Origin: Thiobacillus sp.
Lineage (GTDB): Bacteria; Pseudomonadota; Gammaproteobacteria; Burkholderiales; Thiobacillaceae
Assembly: GCA_011391285.1 (NCBI GenBank)
Contig: JAABQU010000009.1
Location: forward strand, 1 to 7,805
Direction: 5' to 3'
Length of the DNA stretch: 7,805 bases
The notes under the pieces were generated by a model. It did not search any database. It was not told the origin of the DNA and saw nothing but the letters and a program-made list of their open reading frames with translations. Position 1 is the first letter of the stretch. Every line of letters starts with the position of its first letter. The position numbers and the translations under genes were made by a program. Of this stretch, positions 1 through 7,379 are shown in pieces.

Positions 1-38
1 ACCTTGAGGGAGTTGACGTTCCAGGCGGCGATTTTCAT
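1..38 (-). CDS. xth: Exodeoxyribonuclease III, N-terminal fragment (cut by window edge)
   Basis: Only the first 12 codons and two bases of a thirteenth are present; they read MKIAAWNVNSLK on the minus strand. This matches the highly conserved opening of exodeoxyribonuclease III (Xth/ExoIII, endonuclease/exonuclease/phosphatase fold), in which the Asn of the WNVNS motif lies at the metal site. The family removes nucleotides from the 3' ends of duplex DNA and cleaves at abasic sites during base excision repair in the cytoplasm. The start is fixed by this motif; the upstream bases (CGGCGGC) give only a poor ribosome binding site. The gene lies downstream of, and co-oriented with, the DUF4124-glutaredoxin gene, 109 bp away, with hairpins in between, so it may have its own promoter. 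Identity rests on a very short but distinctive peptide. Confidence 0.85.
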   Translation of the reverse strand, partial: MKIAAWNVNSLK

Positions 39-96
39 GCCGCCGAGTGTAGCGCATACGACTCCACATGGGCTTTAACCCATAGCGGATCGGAGT

Positions 97-111
97 ACCC
101 CGCAAGGGGGT
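97..111. repeat. Small GCAA-loop hairpin, copy 1
   Basis: CCCC-GCAA-GGGG (98-109) forms a 4-bp perfect GC stem closed by a GNRA-type tetraloop. It shares its core with the element at 735-749. It lies upstream of xth and downstream of the DUF4124-glutaredoxin gene. A second short inverted repeat, ATGGG...CCCAT (68-72/79-83), lies beside it, so this 109-bp spacer is unusually rich in small palindromes. Confidence 0.4.
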
Positions 112-128
112 GTTGAAAAGAACCCTGA

Positions 129-148
129 AGGGCGGCCGTGCCGGCCCT
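129..148 (-). terminator. Possible terminator hairpin after the DUF4124-glutaredoxin gene
   Basis: A GC-rich imperfect inverted repeat starts at the stop codon of the upstream minus-strand gene. Its arms are AGGGCGGC (129-136) and GCCGGCCCT (140-148), with a 3-nt loop and one bulged G. On the minus strand it is followed after some bases by a short T-rich run (GGTTCTTTTC). The T-run is neither long nor adjacent, so this is a weak rho-independent terminator at best. Confidence 0.35.
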
Positions 149-678
149 TACGGGGCTGTCGCGGCCGCAGGTGCCGGCGCAGCTGGCGGGACTGGTTTCT
201 TGCTGCCAGGTGGGGCGGATTTGGGATAGCCGGCGCGATCCAGCGCGGCTTGCCACTGGCCGGTTTCGAAGCCGTCGATCTTGTCGCTGCCAACCACGAG
301 TACGGGTACGCTCAGGCGCCCGGTGAGTTTTTGCAGCTCGGCCTGGGCTTCAGGGCTGGACTGTGGGTCCTTGTTGCTGAAGGGTACGCCGCGTTCGCCG
401 AGCAGTTGCCGGGCCTGGTCGCAGGGGGCGCCGCAGGCGCTGGCATAGAGGGTGATCGGGTTTTTCTCGCGCGCGGCTTTGATGGCATAGGATTCGCCGG
501 TTTCGATGAAATTGCCCTTGAACGCTTTGTGCTGGACATCCTTGACGCTGGGTGGAGGCGGCTGGTCGCTGTACACCATGCGACCCTGTGCGTCCTTCCA
601 CTGATACAACTGGGCCGCCGACAACGGCGTGCTCGCCGCTGCCAGACATCCTGCGATGATGAGCCATCCTGCCTTCAT
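148..678 (-). CDS. Secreted DUF4124 / glutaredoxin-like thiol protein
   Basis: This 176-residue protein is probably exported. Residues 1-22 form a signal peptide (Lys2, hydrophobic core LIIAGCLAAAS, likely cleavage after SAA). A DUF4124 segment follows (about 20-60: QLYQWKDAQGRMVYSDQPP), typical of proteobacterial periplasmic proteins. Residues 74-150 look like a glutaredoxin/thioredoxin fold: a beta strand ITLYASA, cysteines Cys82 and Cys86 (CGAPC), and the VPVLVVG strand with the likely cis-Pro125, then DGF. The C-terminal 25 residues are a Pro/Ala-rich tail. The cysteines are spaced CxxxC rather than the classical CxxC, so disulfide reductase activity is uncertain. ATG 678 is chosen because GGAG lies 6 nt upstream and a signal peptide starts there; the open frame extends 35 codons further but with no signal-like sequence. 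The role is inferred: envelope thiol redox. The specific partner is unknown. Confidence 0.85.
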   Translation of the reverse strand: MKAGWLIIAGCLAAASTPLSAAQLYQWKDAQGRMVYSDQPPPPSVKDVQHKAFKGNFIETGESYAIKAAREKNPITLYASACGAPCDQARQLLGERGVPFSNKDPQSSPEAQAELQKLTGRLSVPVLVVGSDKIDGFETGQWQAALDRAGYPKSAPPGSKKPVPPAAPAPAAATAP

Positions 679-705
679 GCCGTACTCCAATAGACGCAAT
701 CGACA

Positions 706-711
706 TTTATA
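706..711 (-). promoter_or_regulatory. Candidate -10 box upstream of the DUF4124-glutaredoxin gene
   Basis: TATAAA on the minus strand, 27 bp upstream of the ATG at 678, lies in an otherwise GC-rich spacer and is well placed as a sigma-70 -10 element. No convincing -35 hexamer sits 16-18 bp upstream of it, so the call is weak. Confidence 0.3.
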
Positions 712-734
712 ACGGCAGGCATGGGGGCGAACTT

Positions 735-749
735 TACCCGCAAGGGGTA
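735..749. repeat. Small GCAA-loop hairpin, copy 2
   Basis: TACCC-GCAAG-GGGTA forms a 5-bp perfect stem on the plus strand. A near-identical element, ACCCCGCAAGGGGGT, lies at 97-111 in the next spacer to the left. Both copies flank the DUF4124-glutaredoxin gene. The function is unknown; a part in transcript termination or processing is possible. Confidence 0.45.
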
Positions 750-753
750 GGCC

Positions 754-787
754 GAAGTTGTAAAGACGACAAGTCGTCAACAACTTC
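754..787. repeat. Interrupted 14-bp inverted repeat downstream of prlC
   Basis: The arms GAAGTTGT (754-761) and ACAACTTC (780-787) pair over 8 bp. Inside them GACGAC (765-770) and GTCGTC (773-778) pair over 6 bp around a 2-nt AA centre, with a small AAA/A internal loop between the two helices. The element lies 33 bp beyond the prlC stop codon. A rho-independent terminator would have a T-run directly after the stem, and neither strand has one. It may stabilise a transcript end, or as DNA act as a dyad binding site. The half-sequence CGTCAACAAC (775-784) recurs as a direct repeat at 806-815. Confidence 0.6.
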
Positions 788-820
788 GCACTAAAGCCGC
801 TGAAGCGTCAACAACCACGC

Positions 821-2860
821 TCATGCCATACCGTTGTGCCGCAGTAGCGCGTCGATGGTCGGCTCGCGGCCACGGAAGGCCTTGAATGAATCGAGCGCCG
901 GACGCGCGCCACCCTGGGCGAGGATTTCGCTCCAGAAGCGGTGGCCGATTTCGGGATTGAGCACGCCGCCGTAGCCCTCGGCCTCGTCCTCGAACAGGGC
1001 GTATGCGTCGGCTGACAGCACTTCCGCCCACTTGTAGCTGTAGTAGCCTGCCGCGTAGCCGCCGGCGAAGATGTGCGAGAAGTTGTTGGGGAAGCGGTTC
1101 CAGGCCGGCGGGATGATGACTGCGACTTTTTTCCGGATGTCGTCGATCAGATCCTGTGCAGTGCGGGGTCCGCTGGGGTCGAAGTCGTCGTGCAGGTGCA
1201 TGTCGAAGCTGGCGAACTCGATCTGGCGCAACGTCTGCAGGCCGGCCTGGAAGTTTTTCGCTGCCAGCATCTTGTCGAACAGCGCGCGCGGCAGCGATGC
1301 GCCGGTGTCGACGTGCGCGGTCATGTGCTTCAGCACGTCCCATTCCCAGCAGAAGTTTTCCATGAACTGTGATGGCAGCTCGACTGCATCCCACTCGACG
1401 CCGTTGATGCCGGACACGCCGAGTTCCTCGATCTGGGTGAGCAGGTGGTGCAGACCGTGGCCTGCCTCGTGGAACAGGGTGATGACCTCGTCGTGGGTGA
1501 ACAGTGCCGGCTTGTCGCCCACCGGCCCGGAGAAGTTGCAGTTGAGGTAAGCCACCGGCGTCTGGATGGATTCGCCCTTTTTGCGGCGGGTGATGACGTC
1601 GTCCATCCACGCGCCGCCACGTTTGGAGGCGCGTGCGTAAAGGTCGAGGTAGAACTGGCCGACGCGCTGGCCGCCGTGGTCGGTGAGCGTGTAGAACTTG
1701 ACGTCGGGATGCCACACCGGCGCGCTGTCCTCGCGCACGTGCAGCCCGTAGAGCGTCTCGATCAGTTTGAACAGGCCGGCCAGCACCCGCGGCTCGGGAA
1801 AATACTGCTTCACTTCCTGATCGGAGAAACTATATCGAGCCACGCTGAGTTTTTCCGAGACGTAGGTGTTGTCCCAGGCCTGCAGGTCTGCGAGCCCCAG
1901 TTCGTCGCGGGCGAAGGCCTTGAGTTCTGCGTAGTCCTTCTCGGCGTAGGGGCGGGCACGGACGCCGAGTTCGTCGAGGAACTTCAGCACTTCGGCGGGG
2001 GTGTCGGCCATCTTGGCTGCCAGCGAGACTTCGGCGTAGCTCCTGAAACCCAGCAGTTCCGCGGCCTCGCGGCGCAGTTTGAGGATGCTGCCAATCAGCG
2101 GGGTGTTGTCGAGTTCGGACTTGCCGAATTCAGAGGCGCGGGTGACGTAGGCGCGGTACAGCTGCTCGCGCAGGTCGCGATTGTCGGCGTACTGCATCAC
2201 CGGCAGGTAGGCCGGCATGTGTAGCGTGATCTTGAAGCCGGTCTTGCCGTCGGCCTCGGCCGCGGCTTGCATCATTTCCTGCACGTCGTCCGGAATGCCC
2301 GCCAGCTGGACTGCGTCGTCGATATGGAGCGCAAAGTCGTTGGTGGCGTCGAGCAGGTTTTCCTCGAACTTGGCGGACAGCTGCGCCAGCTCCTCCTGCA
2401 CCTGCATGAAGCGCGCCTTCTTGTCGGCCGGCAGTTCGGCGCCGCCGAGACGGAAATCGCGCAGCTCGTTCTCCACGATCTTCTTGCGCGGGGCGGATAG
2501 TGCAGCGTAACCGGGGCTGGCCTTGAGCGCCTTGAACTTGGCGAACAGTGCTTCGTTCTGCCCCAGCTCGGCAAAATAAACCGTGATCTTCGGCAGATTT
2601 TCGTTGTAGACCTCGCGCAGTTCGGGCGAATCCATCACCGAATGCAGGTGCGACACCTGGCCCCAGGCGCGGCCCAGCTTCTCGTTGGCGTCTTCAAGCG
2701 GGGCGACGAAGGCGTCCCACTCGGCCGGGGTGTCGGCGGCTTCCGCGCATGTCACGGCGGTTCGGCAATCGGCCAGCAACTGATCGATGGCGGGGGTGAC
2801 ATATTCGGGCTTGAATTCGGCGAAGCGGGGCAGACCGGAGAAGTCGAGCAGGGGATTCAT
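821..2860 (-). CDS. prlC: Oligopeptidase A (M3A family zinc metallopeptidase)
   Basis: This 679-residue cytoplasmic peptidase matches the length of E. coli oligopeptidase A (PrlC/OpdA, about 680). The family degrades short peptides, including cleaved signal peptides, and belongs to the thimet oligopeptidase group. The zinc site is complete: HEAGH at residues 464-468 supplies two His ligands and the catalytic Glu465, and the third ligand is Glu494 in the AVELPSQFMENF motif. The C-terminal motif GGYAAGYYSYKWAEVLSADAY is also intact, as is the N-terminal MNPLLDFSGLPRF typical of the subfamily. ATG 2860 is chosen by homology; an in-frame ATG at 2917 would add 19 residues unlike the family. The ribosome binding site is weak (GAAAGA). 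The gene diverges from the carbonic anhydrase-like gene, and its promoter is probably the symmetrical -10 box at 2920-2927. No frameshift or missing residue was seen. Confidence 0.96.
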   Translation of the reverse strand: MNPLLDFSGLPRFAEFKPEYVTPAIDQLLADCRTAVTCAEAADTPAEWDAFVAPLEDANEKLGRAWGQVSHLHSVMDSPELREVYNENLPKITVYFAELGQNEALFAKFKALKASPGYAALSAPRKKIVENELRDFRLGGAELPADKKARFMQVQEELAQLSAKFEENLLDATNDFALHIDDAVQLAGIPDDVQEMMQAAAEADGKTGFKITLHMPAYLPVMQYADNRDLREQLYRAYVTRASEFGKSELDNTPLIGSILKLRREAAELLGFRSYAEVSLAAKMADTPAEVLKFLDELGVRARPYAEKDYAELKAFARDELGLADLQAWDNTYVSEKLSVARYSFSDQEVKQYFPEPRVLAGLFKLIETLYGLHVREDSAPVWHPDVKFYTLTDHGGQRVGQFYLDLYARASKRGGAWMDDVITRRKKGESIQTPVAYLNCNFSGPVGDKPALFTHDEVITLFHEAGHGLHHLLTQIEELGVSGINGVEWDAVELPSQFMENFCWEWDVLKHMTAHVDTGASLPRALFDKMLAAKNFQAGLQTLRQIEFASFDMHLHDDFDPSGPRTAQDLIDDIRKKVAVIIPPAWNRFPNNFSHIFAGGYAAGYYSYKWAEVLSADAYALFEDEAEGYGGVLNPEIGHRFWSEILAQGGARPALDSFKAFRGREPTIDALLRHNGMA

Positions 2861-2919
2861 GGATAGTCTTTCACTAAAGAGGAGGCGGTGAATGCGGAGA
2901 GAAGGGGTCGCGCACAACG

Positions 2920-2927
2920 ATTATAAT
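2920..2927. promoter_or_regulatory. Palindromic -10 box, candidate bidirectional promoter
   Basis: The octamer ATTATAAT is its own reverse complement, so it contains a perfect TATAAT on the plus strand (2922-2927) and on the minus strand (2920-2925). It lies in the 106-bp region between the divergent starts of prlC (2860) and the carbonic anhydrase-like gene (2967). Predicted transcription starts about 7 nt beyond each box would give leaders of roughly 30 nt rightward and 50 nt leftward. Neither direction has a recognisable -35 hexamer at 16-18 bp, so strength and activator need are unknown. That it is a promoter is inferred; the perfect match and position in a GC-rich spacer support it. Confidence 0.6.
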
Positions 2928-2966
2928 TTGAGCCCGGCTCCGCTGTGTTTCAACCCCAAGACAACC

Positions 2967-3503
2967 ATGGCCATAGACCCTATCGCCCCCTACCGGGGTG
3001 TTCATCCGCAACTCGCTGCCGGCGCCTGGGTGCATTCGCGCGCCGCGGTGATCGGCGAGGTCAGCCTCGGCCGCGACGCCTCGGTATGGCCGGGCGCAGT
3101 GATCCGCGGCGACGTCAATTCAATCGCCATCGGCGAGGCGAGCAACATCCAGGACAACAGCGTGCTGCACGTGTCGCACAAGACGCCGGTTAATCCGGCG
3201 GGCGGGCCGCTGGTCATCGGCGCGCGCGTCACCGTCGGCCATACCGTGATTTTGCATGCCTGCACCATCGAGGACGAATGCCTGATCGGCATGGGCAGCA
3301 TCATCCTCGACCGCGCCGTGGTGCAGAAACACGTCTTGCTGGGTGCCGGCTCGCTGGTGCCGGAAGGCAAGATTCTCGAATCCGGGCACCTGTATCTAGG
3401 CCGACCGGCGAAAATGGTGCGCCCGCTGACCGCGGAGGAAATTGCCTATTTCACCTATTCCGCCGAGCACTATGTCGCGCTGGCGCGGTCGTATCAATCC
3501 TAG
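2967..3503 (+). CDS. Gamma-carbonic anhydrase-like hexapeptide-repeat protein (YrdA/PaaY type)
   Basis: This 178-residue protein folds as a left-handed parallel beta-helix of hexapeptide repeats. Repeats are visible from about residue 20 (AAVIGEVSLGRDASVWPGAVIRGDV) to about 145. The three His ligands of gamma-class enzymes are present: His68 (SVLH), His92 (VGH) and His97 (LHACTI), with the 5-residue spacing between the last two seen in the family. The IQDNSVLH and LGRPAKMVRPL motifs match the YrdA group, and length is normal. Members bind a metal and form trimers in the cytoplasm. Many YrdA-like proteins lack the proton-shuttle glutamates of the archaeal enzyme Cam and have weak or no measured CO2 hydration, so activity is not assured. 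ATG 2967 is chosen because MAIDPIAPY starts the conserved region; the ribosome binding site is poor. It is first of the plus-strand gene cluster. Confidence 0.93.
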   Translation: MAIDPIAPYRGVHPQLAAGAWVHSRAAVIGEVSLGRDASVWPGAVIRGDVNSIAIGEASNIQDNSVLHVSHKTPVNPAGGPLVIGARVTVGHTVILHACTIEDECLIGMGSIILDRAVVQKHVLLGAGSLVPEGKILESGHLYLGRPAKMVRPLTAEEIAYFTYSAEHYVALARSYQS

Positions 3504-3538
3504 TTGCAAGATTCAAGTCACAAGACCAAGGAAACCTG

Positions 3539-4033
3539 GTGAAATATACAAAGCCGCTTCTCATCGCCGTTGCCGTACTCGCCATGGTCGGCGCGCTGGT
3601 CTACGCCCTGATGGACAGGCCGGGTGCGCCGGCGGCCACCTTCACCACCCTGGAAGGCCAGCCCATCGCCCTCGATGATCTGCGCGGCAAGGTCGTGCTG
3701 GTCAATTTCTGGGCGACCTCCTGCCCAGGCTGCATCAAGGAAATGCCGGGCATGATCGAAACCTACAAGCAGTACAAGGATCGCGGCTTCGAGATCATCG
3801 CGGTGGCGATGAGTTACGACCCACCGAACTACGTGGCCAATTTCGTTGAGACGCGGCAGCTGCCGTTTCCGGTGGCGCTCGACGTCGACGGCGAACACGC
3901 CCGTGCCTTCGGCAACGTGCAGCTGACTCCCACCAGCTTCATCATCGGCAAGGACGGCAGCATCCTCGAACAGAAGCTGGGCGAGCTGGATTTCGTCAGG
4001 CTGAAGGCCTTGCTGGACAGGGAGCTGTCCTGA
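3539..4033 (+). CDS. Membrane-anchored TlpA-like thioredoxin (redoxin family)
   Basis: This 164-residue protein has an N-terminal membrane segment (residues 6-25, PLLIAVAVLAMVGALVYALM) after a short basic start. That places the thioredoxin domain (about 30-164) in the periplasm. The active site is WATSCPGC with Cys62 and Cys65, and LTPTSF carries the cis-Pro131; both are hallmarks of TlpA/ResA/CcmG-type thiol-disulfide proteins. Such proteins usually reduce disulfides in envelope proteins, for example in cytochrome or oxidase assembly. No cytochrome maturation genes are nearby, so the substrate is unknown. The start is GTG 3539, which has AAGGAAA 5 nt upstream and yields a clean membrane anchor; the frame is open further upstream but overlaps the carbonic anhydrase-like gene. 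It lies 35 nt after that gene, and its TGA overlaps the next gene's ATG by one base. Confidence 0.93.
   Translation: MKYTKPLLIAVAVLAMVGALVYALMDRPGAPAATFTTLEGQPIALDDLRGKVVLVNFWATSCPGCIKEMPGMIETYKQYKDRGFEIIAVAMSYDPPNYVANFVETRQLPFPVALDVDGEHARAFGNVQLTPTSFIIGKDGSILEQKLGELDFVRLKALLDRELS
4015..4030 (+). promoter_or_regulatory. Shine-Dalgarno sequence in a perfect hairpin loop
   Basis: GGACAG (4015-4020) and CTGTCC (4025-4030) form a perfect 6-bp stem, and the four-base loop is GGAG, the core of the ribosome binding site for the lipoprotein gene that starts at 4033. The hairpin ends 2 nt before that ATG. It lies in the last codons of the TlpA-like gene. Ribosomes finishing that gene would melt it, so it could couple translation of the two genes. 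The structure is seen directly; the regulatory role is inferred. Confidence 0.45.
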
Positions 4034-4281
4034 TGAAAACCCTTGTCGCCGTGGCGCTGTTCGTCATGCTTGGTGCATGCGGCATGAACGGTGCCGACAA
4101 CACGGCTCAGCCTGCCTCGCACGCCTCCCAGGCGCTGCCTCCGGCACCGCCTCCCCCGCCGATGCCGGAGGAAGGCGGCGCATGCCCTGCTGACGTCAAG
4201 CAGTGCCCTGACGGCAGCTTCGTCAGCCGCAACCCGGTCAAAGGCTGTACCTTCACCCCCTGTCCGGGCGAAAACCCATAA
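4033..4281 (+). CDS. Small Cys-rich lipoprotein
   Basis: This 82-residue protein begins with a lipoprotein signal: MKTLVAVALFVMLGAC, with lipobox LGAC and lipidated Cys16. A low-complexity linker rich in Ala, Ser and Pro follows (about 19-45, including five consecutive prolines), then a compact C-terminal module (50-79) with four cysteines, Cys51, Cys58, Cys72 and Cys77, in a CPADVKQCPDGSFVSR...CTFTPC pattern. Similar short Cys modules recur in proteobacterial secreted proteins, but I cannot give a function. The four cysteines could make two disulfides. The start ATG shares its A with the TGA of the TlpA-like gene, and AGGGAG lies 8 nt upstream, so the two are probably translationally coupled. 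Mature location is the periplasmic face of a membrane; residue 17 is Gly rather than Asp, which favours the outer membrane. A plausible inference is that it is a substrate or partner of the TlpA-like protein. Confidence 0.85.
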   Translation: MKTLVAVALFVMLGACGMNGADNTAQPASHASQALPPAPPPPPMPEEGGACPADVKQCPDGSFVSRNPVKGCTFTPCPGENP

Positions 4282-4305
4282 CTTTTTCCGCAGAGCTCTT
4301 CATCC

Positions 4306-5970
<1,665 letters not shown>

Positions 5971-5977
5971 CCTGACC

Positions 5978-7357
5978 ATGCCGAGCCGTCGCCAGGCGTT
6001 TTTGGTTTCGCGCAAGCTGCCGTGGATAGCGGGCGTGCTGGTGGCCGGTGGGGTCTGGACCGTTCTGCAATCCTTTGTCTGGCTGGAACAGGCGCGGCGC
6101 AACCAGGCCGAGCGCGCCGTGCTGCAGGCCGATGCCGCCACCGTGCGGGCGCGTCTGGAATCGGAACTGAATGCCACGCTGTCGCTGAGCCTGGGCTTGT
6201 CGACCTTCGTGCTCGTCAAGCCCGATTTTTCCCAGGCCGATCTGGCGCAGGTCGCGGCTTCGCTGATTCGCCTGCAGCCGGCGATCCGCAACGTGGCGCT
6301 GGCGCCTGACAATGTGATTCGCCATGTCTATCCGCTGGCGGGCAATCAAAAAGCGCTTGGCCTGCGTTATCTGGAAACACCCACCCAGCGCGATGCCGTG
6401 CTGCGGCTGATGCGTGAACAGCGCCCGGTGACGGCAGGGCCGGTGACGCTTGCGCAGGGCGGTGTCGGCATTATCAACCGCATTCCCATCACCTTTACCA
6501 AGCCTGATGGGGCGTCGCGTTATTGGGGGATTGCCTCGGTGGTGGTCAATCCGTATCCCGTTTTTGAACGTGCCGGCATCCGGACGGACCCTGCCGGTGC
6601 CGTACGCTATGCCTTGCGCGGCCGGGATGGGTTGGGCGCGCAGGGTGAAGTGTTCCTCGGCGAGGCTGGGCTGTTCAACGATCCTGATGCGGTGTTGATG
6701 GATGTCGTTATTCCGGGCGGTCGTTGGCAATTGGCAGCACGCGCGCTGGCCCCGGCGGACGGCTATGGTTTGTGGGTGCAGGCCTTGCTGGTGTTGCTTG
6801 CTGCTGGCGTGGGCACGCTCACGGCCTACTCGCTGTTGGTCCATCAACGCATCCGCAGTATGGCCTTGCACGATCACCTCACCGGTTTGGCCAACCGTCA
6901 TCAATTCAAGCTGCGCGGGCAGGACATGTTTACGCTGGCCCGCCGCAATGACTGCCGCCTCACCCTGCTCAACATCGATATCGACGACTTCAAGACCATC
7001 AACGACACCTACGGGCATGCCGCCGGCGATGCTGTTCTGGTGCATGTCGCGAACACGCTCCGTACCTGTTGCCGCGAGTCCGATCTGCTGGCGCGGGTGG
7101 GGGGAGACGAGTTTGTGGTGCTGCTGCCGAATACCCCGGCGGGACCGCCGCTGGAGGCGCTGCTGGATCGTCTGCAGGCGGAGATGGATGTTGCGCTGCC
7201 CGGGACCGATGCCCCTATCAAGCTGCGCCTCAGTGTCGGGGTGGCGGCGTGCAGCGATGCCACGCCATCGCTGGATGCACTGATGAGCCAGGCGGACGAG
7301 TCGATGTATCGCGCCAAAGACAACGGTCGGCCGCAACCTGACCGCTGTTTATCGTGA
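5978..7357 (+). CDS. CHASE-GGDEF membrane diguanylate cyclase
   Basis: This 459-residue inner-membrane sensor probably makes c-di-GMP from two GTP. Transmembrane helix 1 spans about residues 14-36. A periplasmic CHASE-type domain follows (about 55-215), shown by the NVIRHVYPLAGNQKALGL stretch near 112-129 and the RIPITF...YWGIASVVV region. Helix 2 spans about 265-288, then comes a GGDEF domain (about 299-453) that starts DHLTGLANR. The active-site motif is intact as GGDEF (375-379), and an RxxD inhibitory site (Arg366-Asp369, RESD) lies five residues before it, so product feedback inhibition is expected. There is no EAL or HD-GYP domain. CHASE domains sense small extracellular molecules; the ligand here cannot be told. 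ATG 5978 lies 7 nt after the ettA stop and precedes a good helix 1; the ribosome binding site is weak, suggesting coupling to ettA. Codon use looks less biased than in ettA. Confidence 0.92.
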   Translation: MPSRRQAFLVSRKLPWIAGVLVAGGVWTVLQSFVWLEQARRNQAERAVLQADAATVRARLESELNATLSLSLGLSTFVLVKPDFSQADLAQVAASLIRLQPAIRNVALAPDNVIRHVYPLAGNQKALGLRYLETPTQRDAVLRLMREQRPVTAGPVTLAQGGVGIINRIPITFTKPDGASRYWGIASVVVNPYPVFERAGIRTDPAGAVRYALRGRDGLGAQGEVFLGEAGLFNDPDAVLMDVVIPGGRWQLAARALAPADGYGLWVQALLVLLAAGVGTLTAYSLLVHQRIRSMALHDHLTGLANRHQFKLRGQDMFTLARRNDCRLTLLNIDIDDFKTINDTYGHAAGDAVLVHVANTLRTCCRESDLLARVGGDEFVVLLPNTPAGPPLEALLDRLQAEMDVALPGTDAPIKLRLSVGVAACSDATPSLDALMSQADESMYRAKDNGRPQPDRCLS

Positions 7358-7379
7358 AGCCCTGGCCGAAAGAAAACCG

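Noticed and set aside
646..678. Lipobox-like IAGC at residues 8-11 of the DUF4124-glutaredoxin protein
   Set aside because: Cys11 comes too early, leaving a hydrophobic core too short for a lipoprotein signal; a signal peptidase I site after SAA at residue 22 fits better.
1445..2224. A 259-codon plus-strand open frame within prlC
   Set aside because: It is antisense to the well-conserved prlC, with no family motif and no independent ribosome binding site; explained by GC-rich codon use.
2861..2917. Upstream in-frame ATG (2917) for prlC adding 19 residues
   Set aside because: The extra residues do not resemble the family N-terminus, and it would place the start only a few bases from the likely -10 box, leaving almost no leader.
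3504..3538. Possible promoter in front of the TlpA-like gene
   Set aside because: The 35-bp gap contains a ribosome binding site but no -10/-35 pair; read-through from the carbonic anhydrase-like gene is simpler.
4265..4290. Possible terminator between the lipoprotein gene and ettA (T-run 4283-4287)
   Set aside because: The only stem before the T-run is a 3-bp GGG/CCC pair, too weak to terminate.
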